64,000 bases of DNA, taken from the NCBI RefSeq assembly GCF_002163755.1, contig NZ_CP015863.1, positions 1,302,001-1,366,000 on the forward strand. Direction: 5' to 3'. Positions 53,399 through 62,344 of this stretch are shown one piece after another. Source of the DNA: Vibrio campbellii CAIM 519 = NBRC 15631 = ATCC 25920. GTDB lineage: Bacteria > Pseudomonadota > Gammaproteobacteria > Enterobacterales > Vibrionaceae. Numbering within the stretch: position 1 is the first letter of the stretch; every line of letters starts with the position of its first letter. Position numbers and translations under genes: made by a program. The notes under the pieces are model-generated. The model was not told where the DNA came from and searched no databases. It saw only the letters and a program-made list of their open reading frames with translations.

Positions 53399-53681
53399 AA
53401 TATGAAATGGTCATTGGACTTTGCTTGCTCCCTCAGCTTTTTGCTTCAAGGATGACAAGCGAAAATGATCTCGCTAATTTATCACCTTTGCCAACTCGCT
53501 CCAAACATAAAATCGTTGAGTCGCGGGGTGTTAGATCAAATTACCGTATCATTGTCTGGTTGTTGACCTTATTTGCCTCTCAAATTGCTCACTAATTTGT
53601 GTAAAACACACGCGTTTACTAAAACCGCTTGTTTTCCTTCAGTATAGTGAGCGATTACTCGAGTGAGAGGGCATGTGGCAA

Positions 53682-54692
53682 TTATCCTTGACCGACTAAG
53701 CCATATTTTCTGACCATACCTCTAAGCTGGTGGTAGCTTAACCCCAATAATTCTGCGGCTTGGCGTTGGTTAAACTTCGCTTCTTCTAGTGCTCGGTTTA
53801 GCAACTCAATATCTTGATCTTCTTGCCACTGCTTGTAGTCCAGAGGGAAGTGGATTGCGGAGTGCGGAGTGGCCTCTGTTGTCTCGGTTTCTTCCTGAGC
53901 GGCAGTGTGGCCGAGTGAGTTATCCCAACCAGTTTGAAATGGGTTGAAGATAAGGTGTTCGATAGGATCTGAATTGAGACCGTGACGATAGATTGCTCGT
54001 TCAATCACATTCTTTAATTCACGAACGTTGCCCGGCCATTCGTAATCGAGCAGTGACTGTTGTGCCTCTTCCGTAAAGCCAACAAAGTATTCCAACTGCA
54101 ATTCACGACACATCTTGATCGCGTAATGCTCGGCAAGGGAAAGGATGTCTTCTTTTCGCTCCCTCAGTGGCGGAAGCATGATGACATCAAAAGCCAAACG
54201 GTCGAGCAAATCCGCACGGAAATCCCCTTGCTCTGCCAGTTTTGGTAAATCAGCATTGGTTGCACAGACCAAGCGAACGTCTGCAGTTAATGCAGTGTGT
54301 CCACCAACGCGCTCGTATTCGCCATATTCAATCACACGTAGGAGTTTTTCTTGAACGAGGAGTGGCGCGGTCGCCAATTCATCAAGAAACAAGGTGCCAC
54401 CTTCGGCGCGTTCAAAGCGGCCTTTATGCTTACCTTTCGACCCTGTAAATGACCCCGATTCATGACCAAACAGCTCGGAGTCAATCAAACCCTCGCTTAA
54501 TGTCGCACAGTTTAGAGAAAGGAGTGGCTTATCCCAACGCTTTGATAAATAGTGTAAACGTTGCGCGATGAGCTCTTTACCTGTGCCTCGTTCCCCAATA
54601 ATAAGAACGGGCCGCTCAATTGGCGCAAGTTGTGATACTTTATCTAATACGGCGAGAAAGGCGGGCGATTCACCAATGAGGTTCTGCTTCAT
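53682..54692 (-). CDS. pspF: phage shock protein operon transcriptional activator PspF
   Basis: A 336-residue sigma-54 activator with no receiver domain, as usual for PspF. The start is ATG 54692 (MKQNLIGESPAFL) with AAGGA before it; the longer frame to 54755 runs into the psp control region. The AAA+ core has Walker A GERGTGKE, the loop-1 motif GSFTGS (canonical GAFTGA), Walker B GGTLFLDELATAP, and the arginine-finger region ADLLDRLAFDVI. The C-terminal Fis-type HTH is FNQRQAAELLGLSYHQLRGMVRKYG. PspA would inhibit it by direct binding. Confidence 0.95.
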   Translation of the reverse strand: MKQNLIGESPAFLAVLDKVSQLAPIERPVLIIGERGTGKELIAQRLHYLSKRWDKPLLSLNCATLSEGLIDSELFGHESGSFTGSKGKHKGRFERAEGGTLFLDELATAPLLVQEKLLRVIEYGEYERVGGHTALTADVRLVCATNADLPKLAEQGDFRADLLDRLAFDVIMLPPLRERKEDILSLAEHYAIKMCRELQLEYFVGFTEEAQQSLLDYEWPGNVRELKNVIERAIYRHGLNSDPIEHLIFNPFQTGWDNSLGHTAAQEETETTEATPHSAIHFPLDYKQWQEDQDIELLNRALEEAKFNQRQAAELLGLSYHQLRGMVRKYGLVGQG

Positions 54693-54837
54693 AAAATCCT
54701 TCTTATTTTCTGTCTGGCCAAGATTTACAGTATTGAAGTTGGTGAAATTTACCAACAGTTGGTAAAAACCATCATAGCATAACGGTATGCAACAACAACA
54801 AAATGCGTAAGCTATTGTTTAATATAGATAATAAAAG

Positions 54838-54854
54838 TTGGCACGCTACTTGTT
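54838..54854 (+). promoter_or_regulatory. sigma-54 promoter of pspABC
   Basis: TTGGCACG-N4-TTGTT matches the -24/-12 sigma-54 consensus (TGGCACG-N4-TTGCW) with one departure at the -12 element. It is 72 bases before pspA and between the divergent pspF and pspA, where PspF and IHF sites are expected. Confidence 0.85.
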
Positions 54855-54925
54855 ATAAGTAAAGGGAGACACAAGGTGAATCGCCACCTTGTCGAGTTTT
54901 AATAGGAAAAAAGAGGAGTTCCGTT

Positions 54926-55597
54926 ATGGGTATTTTTTCTCGTTTTGCAGATATCGTTAACTCAAACATCAGTGCATTGCTAGACAAGGCGGAAGATCCT
55001 GAAAAAATGATCCGTCTTATCATCCAAGAAATGGAAGACACACTTGTAGAAGTGCGTACTAACTCGGCGAAAGCGATTGCAGACAAAAAAGAGTTGGCTC
55101 GCAAAGTCGAAGCACTAGAAGAGCAAATCACTGAGTGGGGTCAAAAAGCAAGCCTAGCACTCGTGAAAGAGCGTGAAGATTTGGCGCGTGCTGCTCTGAT
55201 TGAAAAGCAAAAGCTAGAGCAAGTGATTAAAGGTCTTCACACTGAACAAACACTTGTAGAAGAAACGATCGAGAAGCTAACAGGCGAAATCGGTAAGTTA
55301 GAAGCAAAAATCACGGAAACTCGTGCGAAGCAACAAGCACTAGCAATTCGTAACCAAACGGCATCTAACCGTCGTGATGTACAAAAGCAGCTACATGCAG
55401 GTCGCACAAATGAAGCGATGGCAAAGTTTGAGCAATACTCTCGTAAGATTGACGAGATGGAAGCAGAAGCAGACCTATACGCGAAAACAGGCAATGCAAA
55501 GTCACTAGACCAAGAGTTTGCAGAACTACAAGCACAAGACGAAATTGAAAAAGAGTTGGCAAAACTGAAAGAACAGATGTCATCGAACGATAAATAA
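54926..55597 (+). CDS. pspA: phage shock protein A
   Basis: A 223-residue peripheral membrane protein of the ESCRT-III-like PspA/Vipp1 family. It begins with the amphipathic helix MGIFSRFADIVNSNISALLDK, followed by long coiled-coil helices (EDPEKMIRLIIQEMEDTL...). It protects damaged inner membrane and binds and inhibits PspF. RBS AGAGGAG. It is the first gene of the sigma-54-driven psp operon. Confidence 0.97.
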   Translation: MGIFSRFADIVNSNISALLDKAEDPEKMIRLIIQEMEDTLVEVRTNSAKAIADKKELARKVEALEEQITEWGQKASLALVKEREDLARAALIEKQKLEQVIKGLHTEQTLVEETIEKLTGEIGKLEAKITETRAKQQALAIRNQTASNRRDVQKQLHAGRTNEAMAKFEQYSRKIDEMEAEADLYAKTGNAKSLDQEFAELQAQDEIEKELAKLKEQMSSNDK

Positions 55598-55611
55598 GAA
55601 AGGAGCCATTT

Positions 55612-55845
55612 ATGTCGACATTTTTTATTACTGGACCATTGATTGTCTTTTTAATCTTTGTCGCTCCACTATGGCTCTTCTTACACTATCGCAGCAAACG
55701 CAAAGCAGATAGTGCACTGTCGAGCCAAGATCTTGAGCGCCTTCAGGTACTGTCTGAAAAAGCGGAATCGATGCAGTCTCGAGTTGAAACATTGGAGCGT
55801 ATCCTAGACTCAGAAGCCCCAACGTGGAGACGTAAGTATGATTAA
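55612..55845 (+). CDS. pspB: phage shock protein B
   Basis: A 77-residue inner-membrane protein: one N-terminal helix (residues 4-26, FFITGPLIVFLIFVAPLWLFL) and a cytoplasmic coiled-coil (SSQDLERLQVLSEKAESMQSRVETLERIL). With PspC it relays membrane stress to PspA. It overlaps pspC by eight bases. Confidence 0.95.
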   Translation: MSTFFITGPLIVFLIFVAPLWLFLHYRSKRKADSALSSQDLERLQVLSEKAESMQSRVETLERILDSEAPTWRRKYD

Positions 55846-56227
55846 ACGAGAACTGTATCGTGACCCAGTAAATGGCAAGATCTCCGGCGTGTGTGCCGGA
55901 GTCGCAAACTACTTTGGCGCGGAAGTTTGGTTGATTCGTATCGTTGTGATTTCCGCTGCTTTGTTGGGCGGTACTTTCCTAGTGTTGTTGGCCTATATTG
56001 CGATGACCTTCATGCTAGAAAAGCAGCCGGTGACCTACACTGAAAACATTAAGTCTCGTCAAGAGCACACGCTGAAAAGTAAGCCTTGGCAGAAAGGACA
56101 AAGCCCAGATCAGCTGTTAAGTGTATTAGAGAGCGACTTTAATCGTCTTGATGGCAAAATTCGGAATATGGAAGCGTATGTCACTTCTGATACTTATCGC
56201 GTAAACAGAGAGTTTAATAATCTCTAA
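55838..56227 (+). CDS. pspC: phage shock protein C
   Basis: A 129-residue inner-membrane protein with the PspC domain (KRELYRDPVNGKISGVCAGVANYFG) and a membrane helix near residues 33-65. The C-terminal part (SVLESDFNRLDGKIRNMEAYVTSD) is a predicted coiled coil. PspC acts with PspB as stress sensor and in E. coli also guards against secretin mislocalisation. No pspD or pspE follows; the operon ends with a terminator. Confidence 0.95.
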   Translation: MIKRELYRDPVNGKISGVCAGVANYFGAEVWLIRIVVISAALLGGTFLVLLAYIAMTFMLEKQPVTYTENIKSRQEHTLKSKPWQKGQSPDQLLSVLESDFNRLDGKIRNMEAYVTSDTYRVNREFNNL

Positions 56228-56250
56228 TGATTCGTTACTGAATTATTGAT

Positions 56251-56279
56251 AAAGCAGGCTACGGCCTGCTTTATTTTTG
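56251..56279 (+). terminator. terminator after pspC
   Basis: AAAGCAGGC-TACG-GCCTGCTTT followed by ATTTTTG. Confidence 0.9.
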
Positions 56280-56383
56280 TCTCAAATTGCTATTTTTAAA
56301 GAATTTTTTTGCTCTGATGCTCTAGAAGAACGCCCCAAATTCATCTACTTTAAAAGGAACGGATCTTAAATGGATGAATTAAC

Positions 56384-57415
56384 ATGAGAAAAGCGCTCAT
56401 TCCAATCGCTGTCATGACGGTTCTCTCAGGATGTGGAAAAGAGCTACCACCAGTCCCTGAACCCGAATCCCGGCCCGCCAAACTCTTCACGGTATCTGTA
56501 GGCAATGCTCAGTTTGAAAGACATTTTCCTGCCACCACAGAAGCCGGCGACCGAGCAGTACTCGCATTTCGAGTGCCAGGTTTACTTCAATCAATAGAAG
56601 TGAATGCGGGACAAATGGTTAAAAAAGGCGATGTACTTGCAGTACTTAACCCTGACGAGTACTCACTCCTAGAAAAACAAGCTCGCGCGAATTACACCTT
56701 AGCGGATGTTCAATACGAACGTTCGAAAAAGCTTCGTAAAGAGCAAGTGGTGTCCGAGCAAGATTTCGACGCAGCAAAAGCCAATCACAACTCGGCAAAA
56801 GCACAGTGGAATCAGGCTAAAGCGAACCTGAGATACACTAAACTTGTGGCCCCTTATGACGGCACAATTTCTTATCTTCCTGCTGAAAATCATGAATACG
56901 TGGCGGCCAAAGAAGGCGTCATGAACATTCAAACCAATCAATTGATGAAAGTGCTGTTCCAGCTTCCAGACCACTTGCTGAGTAAATTTACTCAAGGAGT
57001 CAATGCGTACGCGACGATGACGTTTGATGCATTTCCTGAGCAGTCGTTTGAGCTGACTTTCCAAGAAATTGATACTGAAGCAGACCCAAAAACCGGCAGT
57101 TATAAAGTCACCATGGTAATGGCACGTCCCGAAGGGGTAGGTATCTTGCCTGGTATGTCTGGAAACGTACATTTAGTGTCTGAAAATGCGGGCGCAACAA
57201 GAATCCCGAGTTCAGCGATCTTCACTGAAGATGGTAAGACGTGCGTTTGGCGAGTCACTGACCAAGGCATTGTCGAAAAAGCGTCTGTCACTCTAAATGA
57301 GAAACAACAAATTGAGGCGGGCTTGGATGATGGTGACCAAATCATCGTATCTGGCGTGAATGTCATTGAGCCGGGTATTAAGGTTCGTGAGTGGGTGAAG
57401 GAGCGAGGATTGTAA
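56384..57415 (+). CDS. RND efflux periplasmic adaptor lipoprotein (first)
   Basis: A 343-residue membrane fusion protein. The signal MRKALIPIAVMTVLSGC has a lipobox LSGC (Cys near residue 17), so it is probably inner-membrane-anchored. The body shows adaptor motifs: FRVPGLLQSIEVNAGQMVKKGDVLAVLNPDEY (barrel-sandwich half), helical hairpin, LVAPYDGTISYLP, and DTEADPKTGSYKVTM. It is the first of two adaptors before one RND pump. A gap of 156 bases with a terminator separates it from psp, so it has its own promoter. Confidence 0.92.
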   Translation: MRKALIPIAVMTVLSGCGKELPPVPEPESRPAKLFTVSVGNAQFERHFPATTEAGDRAVLAFRVPGLLQSIEVNAGQMVKKGDVLAVLNPDEYSLLEKQARANYTLADVQYERSKKLRKEQVVSEQDFDAAKANHNSAKAQWNQAKANLRYTKLVAPYDGTISYLPAENHEYVAAKEGVMNIQTNQLMKVLFQLPDHLLSKFTQGVNAYATMTFDAFPEQSFELTFQEIDTEADPKTGSYKVTMVMARPEGVGILPGMSGNVHLVSENAGATRIPSSAIFTEDGKTCVWRVTDQGIVEKASVTLNEKQQIEAGLDDGDQIIVSGVNVIEPGIKVREWVKERGL

Positions 57416-57416
57416 T

Positions 57417-58502
57417 ATGAAAGGAGTCTTAGCTTTAACCACTCTATGTTCGGCGATGTTACTTGCTGGCTGTGGTGATAAAGGGCCGGAAAGAGAATTA
57501 GAAACCCCTCGTGTTCGCGTTGCTTCCTTGGAAGGAAAAAAGGTTGATGACAACTTGTATTTCCCCGCTGTAGCGAATGCTGCTGATCGTTCACATCTGA
57601 GTTTCCGTGTGGCGGGAGAGGTTAGCCGGGTATTAGTCAAAGAGGGCGACAAGGTCATTAAAGGTGACGTGATTGCAACGCTAGACCCAACCGACTACCA
57701 ACTGGATGTCGATAACGCATCGGCACGTTTTTCTGTTGTAGACAGTCAATATCGCCGTTCAGCGCCTCTAGTGAAAAAAGGCTTATTGGCAAAATCTCAA
57801 TTTGATGAAATTGCAGCACAACGCCAAATTGCACTAGCAGAGCTGGAGCTTGCAAAACTACGCTTGTCATTTACGGAGCTGAAAGCGCCAGTTGACGGCA
57901 TTATCTCTCGCGTAAACGTCGATCAGTTTGAGAACATTCAAGTTGGTCAATACATTGTCAACATTCACAGTGTGGACCGCGTTGAGGTTCTGATTCAGCT
58001 CCCAGATCGTTTGCATGTGAACCAGTCTCCGAAAGAAGAGCTTTTATCGAGCATCAACGCTGTGGTTCGCGTACCGAGTGGTAATGAATATAGAGCGCGT
58101 GTCACAGAGTTTACAACACAGCCTGACCCAAACACAGGCACGTTTACCGCGACGCTGTCGCTGCCAATGCCTAAAAGTGAATACATCTTTGACGGTATGG
58201 CGGTTGATGTAACATCAAAAGATAAGAAAACAGGCCTCGGCCTCAATATCAGCATTAGCGCACCAATTGAGGCGATCTTCAATGCTGATGGCGATGATCT
58301 CAGTCGTGAAAACAAGTTTGTTTGGGTCTTGAATGACGACAATACGGTGACTCGTAAGCAAGTCCGCGCAGGCAAAGTGTCGCAGACCTCGATACAGATT
58401 CTCGATGGCCTAGAGCTTGACGACAAAGTGGTTGTCGCCGGTGTTTCCCGATTAAGAGATGGCATGAAAGTGGAAGTGGTTAAGCAGGAGGCAACTCAAT
58501 GA
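57417..58502 (+). CDS. RND efflux periplasmic adaptor lipoprotein (second)
   Basis: A 361-residue membrane fusion protein with lipobox LAGC (MKGVLALTTLCSAMLLAGC). The body has FRVAGEVSRVLVKEGDKVIKGDVIATLDPTDYQ, a helical hairpin and LSFTELKAPVDGIIS, with TTQPDPNTGTFTATL near the beta-barrel. It is paralogous to the preceding adaptor. It starts two bases after the first adaptor's stop and overlaps the pump gene by four bases (ATGA). Confidence 0.92.
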   Translation: MKGVLALTTLCSAMLLAGCGDKGPERELETPRVRVASLEGKKVDDNLYFPAVANAADRSHLSFRVAGEVSRVLVKEGDKVIKGDVIATLDPTDYQLDVDNASARFSVVDSQYRRSAPLVKKGLLAKSQFDEIAAQRQIALAELELAKLRLSFTELKAPVDGIISRVNVDQFENIQVGQYIVNIHSVDRVEVLIQLPDRLHVNQSPKEELLSSINAVVRVPSGNEYRARVTEFTTQPDPNTGTFTATLSLPMPKSEYIFDGMAVDVTSKDKKTGLGLNISISAPIEAIFNADGDDLSRENKFVWVLNDDNTVTRKQVRAGKVSQTSIQILDGLELDDKVVVAGVSRLRDGMKVEVVKQEATQ

Positions 58503-61500
58503 GTGAACAAAACAATGTTGCGCCTCAAAAAGATGATGATGGAAACGTAACGGGCATCGCGGCGTATTTCATTCGTAACCGTGTAATCAGTTGGATGGTA
58601 TCGCTGATCTTCTTGATTGGTGGTGTCTCCGCATTCTTTGGTTTAGGTCGTCTAGAAGATCCGGCCTTTACGATTAAAGATGCAATGGTAGTGACTTCTT
58701 ACCCTGGCGCAACCCCGCAACAGGTTGAGGAAGAGGTGACTTATCCACTGGAAAAAGCCATCCAGCAGCTCACTTATGTGGATGAAGTTAACTCGATTTC
58801 TAGCCGTGGTTTATCACAAATCACCGTGACCATGAAAAACAACTATGGTCCAGATGACTTGCCGCAAATATGGGATGAGTTACGCCGTAAGGTCAACGAC
58901 CTAAAAGGCTCATTGCCACCAGGCGTGAACGAACCGTCGGTCATTGATGACTTTGGTGATGTGTATGGGATCTTGCTTGCGGTCACTGGTGATGGCTACA
59001 GTTATAAAGAACTGCTCGACTATGTCGACTATTTGAGGCGTGAGCTTGAACTGGTTGATGGGGTGAGCAAGGTCTCGGTTTCAGGCCAACAACAAGAGCA
59101 AGTCTTCATTGAAATTTCGATGAAGAAGCTAAGCAGTCTTGGTCTTTCTCCAAATACCGTCTTTAACTTACTGTCGACCCAAAACGTCGTTTCTGACGCC
59201 GGTGCGATAAGAATTGGTGATGAGTACATCCGCATTCAACCAACTGGTGAGTTCCAAAGTGTCGATGAGCTTGGTGATCTATTGTTGACCGAGTCGGGAG
59301 CACAAGGGCTTATCTTTTTGAAAGACGTTGCCGAAATTAAACGTGGCTACGTCGATGTCCCAACCAACATCATCAACTATAATGGTCAATTGGCGCTGAA
59401 CTTGGGTGTTTCCTTTGCTCAGGGGGTGAACGTTGTTGAAGTGGGTAAAGCATTTGACCGTCGTGTTGCGGAGCTGAAGTATCAACAACCGGTTGGCGTT
59501 GAGATTTCAGAGATCTACAACCAACCGAAAGAAGTGAACAAATCGGTCAGTGGTTTCGTTATCAGCTTGGCGCAAGCAGTTGGTATCGTTATCGTTGTAC
59601 TTCTCTTCTTTATGGGCTTGCGCTCTGGTTTGCTGATTGGTTTGATCTTGTTGTTGACCGTATTAGGTACCTTCATTTTTATGAAGTACTTAGCCATCGA
59701 CTTGCAGCGTATTTCACTTGGTGCCTTGGTCATTGCCCTAGGTATGCTGGTGGATAACGCCATCGTGGTCGTGGAAGGGATACTGATAGGTACCCAAAAA
59801 GGGCGAACGAGACTGCAAGCTGCAACAGACATCGTCACGCAAACCAAGTGGCCACTATTGGGTGCGACGGTTATCGCGGTAACAGCATTTGCACCGATCG
59901 GATTGTCTGAAGACTCGACGGGTGAGTACTGTGGTACCTTGTTTACGGTACTGCTTATCTCGCTAATGCTGAGTTGGTTCACTGCAATCTCGCTAACGCC
60001 ATTCTTTGCTGATATCTTCTTCAAAGGCCAGAAAATTAAGAGTGGCGAGGGCGAAGACAATGACCCATACAATGGTATTGTGTTTGTCATGTACAAGAAG
60101 TTCTTGAGCTTCTGTATGCGCCGTGCATGGTTCACTGTTGTTGTGTTGGTTGCAGGACTGGCGGCAAGTGTCTATGGGTTTACCTACGTTAAACAAGCCT
60201 TCTTCCCATCTTCAACCACGCCTATTTTTCAACTGGATGTGTGGCTGCCTGAAGGGACAGATATTCGAGCGACGAATGACACGCTGAAAGAGCTAGAAGG
60301 TTGGCTCGCTGAGCAAGATCACGTTGATCACATTACAACAACGGCTGGTAAAGGCTTGCAGCGTTTCATGCTGACTTATGCGCCAGAGAAAAGCTATGCG
60401 GCTTACGGTGAAGTCACCACGCGTGTTGAGAACTATGAAGCCTTAGCGCCATTAATGGATCGCTTTAGAGAACACATCAAAACCAACTACCCAGAAATTA
60501 ACTACAAGTTAAAACAAATTGAATTGGGTCCTGCTGGCGGTGCGAAGATCGAAGCGCGTATCATTGGTTCTGACCCTACTGTGCTTCGCACTATCGCGGC
60601 GCAAGTGATGGACGTGATGTACGCCGATCCTGGTGCGACTAACATCCGTCATGACTGGCGTGAACGTACACAAGTGTTAGAGCCTCAATTTAACGAGAGC
60701 CAAGCTCGTCGTTACGGTATCACCAAGTCTGACGTTGATGATTTCCTATCTATGTCGTTCTCGGGCATGACGATCGGTCTATACCGCGACGGCACCACAC
60801 TAATGCCAATCGTTGCGCGACTACCTGAAGATGAGCGTATCGACATTCGTAACATCGAAGGTATGAAGATTTGGAGCCCTGCGCAGAGTGAATTTATTCC
60901 TCTACAACAAGTGACTATGGGCTACGACATGCGTTGGGAAGACCCAATTATTGTTCGTAAGAACCGTAAGCGCATGCTAACGGTGATGGCGGATCCGGAT
61001 ATCTTAGGTGAAGAAACGGCAGCAACACTGCAAAAACGTCTGCAGCCAGCGATTGAAGCCATCGAAATGCCACCGGGTTACTCGCTAGAGTGGGGTGGAG
61101 AATATGAATCATCAGGCAAAGCGAAGGCATCATTGTTTTCGACGATGCCGATGGGCTACCTGTTCATGTTCTTGATTACTATCTTCTTGTTTAACTCAAT
61201 CAAAGAGCCACTGATTGTTTGGTTAACGGTGCCTCTGGCATTGATTGGTGTAACAACCGGTCTACTCGCCCTGAATACGCCCTTTGGCTTTATGGCATTA
61301 CTGGGCTTCTTGAGCTTATCAGGTATGGTGCTGAAAAATGGTATCGTACTGCTTGATCAGATTGAGATTGAAATGCAGTCGGGTAAAGAAGCGTATGACG
61401 CCGTTGTGGATGCAGCAGTCAGTCGTGTTCGACCTGTATGTATGGCAGCAATCACGACGATTCTAGGTATGATTCCGCTACTACCGGATATCTTCTTTAA

Positions 61501-61609
61501 ACCGATGGCCGTAACCATCATGTTTGGTTTGGGTTTTGCGACCGTACTGACACTAATTGTCGTTCCAGTGTTGTATCGTCTATTCCATAGGGTGGCAGTG
61601 CCAAAATAA
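58499..61609 (+). CDS. RND efflux pump inner-membrane transporter
   Basis: A 1036-residue RND permease with twelve membrane segments in two halves, each followed by a large periplasmic domain. In TM4 the sequence LGMLVDNAIVVVEG has a single Asp (VDN) rather than the Asp-Asp pair of AcrB-type drug pumps, so substrate range may differ. Other motifs are FGLGRLEDPAFTIKDAMVVTSYPGA, TYPLEKAIQQL and the second-half GLGFATVLTLIVVPVLYRLFHR. It is the last gene of the adaptor-adaptor-pump operon; no outer-membrane factor is nearby, so TolC is the likely partner. A terminator follows. Confidence 0.93.
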   Translation: MSEQNNVAPQKDDDGNVTGIAAYFIRNRVISWMVSLIFLIGGVSAFFGLGRLEDPAFTIKDAMVVTSYPGATPQQVEEEVTYPLEKAIQQLTYVDEVNSISSRGLSQITVTMKNNYGPDDLPQIWDELRRKVNDLKGSLPPGVNEPSVIDDFGDVYGILLAVTGDGYSYKELLDYVDYLRRELELVDGVSKVSVSGQQQEQVFIEISMKKLSSLGLSPNTVFNLLSTQNVVSDAGAIRIGDEYIRIQPTGEFQSVDELGDLLLTESGAQGLIFLKDVAEIKRGYVDVPTNIINYNGQLALNLGVSFAQGVNVVEVGKAFDRRVAELKYQQPVGVEISEIYNQPKEVNKSVSGFVISLAQAVGIVIVVLLFFMGLRSGLLIGLILLLTVLGTFIFMKYLAIDLQRISLGALVIALGMLVDNAIVVVEGILIGTQKGRTRLQAATDIVTQTKWPLLGATVIAVTAFAPIGLSEDSTGEYCGTLFTVLLISLMLSWFTAISLTPFFADIFFKGQKIKSGEGEDNDPYNGIVFVMYKKFLSFCMRRAWFTVVVLVAGLAASVYGFTYVKQAFFPSSTTPIFQLDVWLPEGTDIRATNDTLKELEGWLAEQDHVDHITTTAGKGLQRFMLTYAPEKSYAAYGEVTTRVENYEALAPLMDRFREHIKTNYPEINYKLKQIELGPAGGAKIEARIIGSDPTVLRTIAAQVMDVMYADPGATNIRHDWRERTQVLEPQFNESQARRYGITKSDVDDFLSMSFSGMTIGLYRDGTTLMPIVARLPEDERIDIRNIEGMKIWSPAQSEFIPLQQVTMGYDMRWEDPIIVRKNRKRMLTVMADPDILGEETAATLQKRLQPAIEAIEMPPGYSLEWGGEYESSGKAKASLFSTMPMGYLFMFLITIFLFNSIKEPLIVWLTVPLALIGVTTGLLALNTPFGFMALLGFLSLSGMVLKNGIVLLDQIEIEMQSGKEAYDAVVDAAVSRVRPVCMAAITTILGMIPLLPDIFFKPMAVTIMFGLGFATVLTLIVVPVLYRLFHRVAVPK

Positions 61610-61633
61610 CGGCTGAGTTTAAGTAACGTTCTA

Positions 61634-61667
61634 AAGCGCCTCTGGCTAACGTCAGGGGCGTTTTTAT
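61634..61667 (+). terminator. terminator after the RND operon
   Basis: A hairpin of CGCCTCTG with CAGGGGCG (one G-U), followed by TTTTTA, ahead of the tag gene. Confidence 0.85.
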
Positions 61668-61678
61668 AAGGATTGAAT

Positions 61679-62239
61679 ATGGAACAAAATACGTGTGCAT
61701 GGGCGATGAACCATCCACTTGAGCGTGAATATCATGATGCAGAGTGGGGTGTACCCGTTTATGACGATAACGTGTTGTTTGAGTTCATCACGTTAGAAGG
61801 CGCGCAAGCCGGTTTAAGTTGGATTACGATTTTGAAAAAGCGAGAAGGCTATCGCCAAGCATTCGAAAACTATGACTTAGATAAGCTCATTCAACGTGAT
61901 GAAGTACGTACTGAGTTTATCGTTGAAAATTTCGACGTGGTTAAGCACCGTGGCAAAATTAACTCAGTATTTAGCAACGCTAAAGCGGCAAAGCAATTAA
62001 TCGAAGAATACGGCAGCCTATCTAATGCTCTATGGCAGTTTGTTGATGGCAAACCTATAGTGAATCATTGGACAGACATGAGCCAAGTGCCAGTCTCTAC
62101 GGAACAGTCCAAAGCGATGAGTAAGTTCCTTAAAAAGAAAGGCTTTAAGTTTGTGGGTGAGACTATCTGCTATGCCTTCATGCAAGCGGTCGGCATGGTC
62201 GATGACCATATGGTAAGTTGCCCGAAAAAATCCAACTGA
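61679..62239 (+). CDS. tag: DNA-3-methyladenine glycosylase I
   Basis: Tag removes 3-methyladenine from alkylated DNA. The 186-residue protein starts at ATG 61679 (MEQNTCAWAMNHPLEREYHD); a TTG six bases earlier is an alternative. The zinc-binding N-terminal Cys/His segment, the LEGAQAGLSWITILKKRE stretch with the catalytic Glu, and the C-terminal zinc ligands (VDDHMVSCP) are intact. RBS AAGGA. It is a monocistronic gene. Confidence 0.96.
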   Translation: MEQNTCAWAMNHPLEREYHDAEWGVPVYDDNVLFEFITLEGAQAGLSWITILKKREGYRQAFENYDLDKLIQRDEVRTEFIVENFDVVKHRGKINSVFSNAKAAKQLIEEYGSLSNALWQFVDGKPIVNHWTDMSQVPVSTEQSKAMSKFLKKKGFKFVGETICYAFMQAVGMVDDHMVSCPKKSN

Positions 62240-62344
62240 TCGGTTTTGCTTATTGAATAGCGAATGTTGAAGGAGACTGGCATTAGCGAAAGTGTGTTGT
62301 CTAGAGAGACTTAGCACCAAGTAAAGCCAGTTACCCTTTAAATA

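Noticed and set aside
53407..53595. 62-codon frame between sapA and pspF
   Set aside because: No ribosome binding site or family resemblance; the interval is better explained as the sap promoter region.
59515..60135. 206-codon minus-strand frame inside the RND pump gene
   Set aside because: It is the complement of a membrane-segment-rich coding region with no supporting signals.
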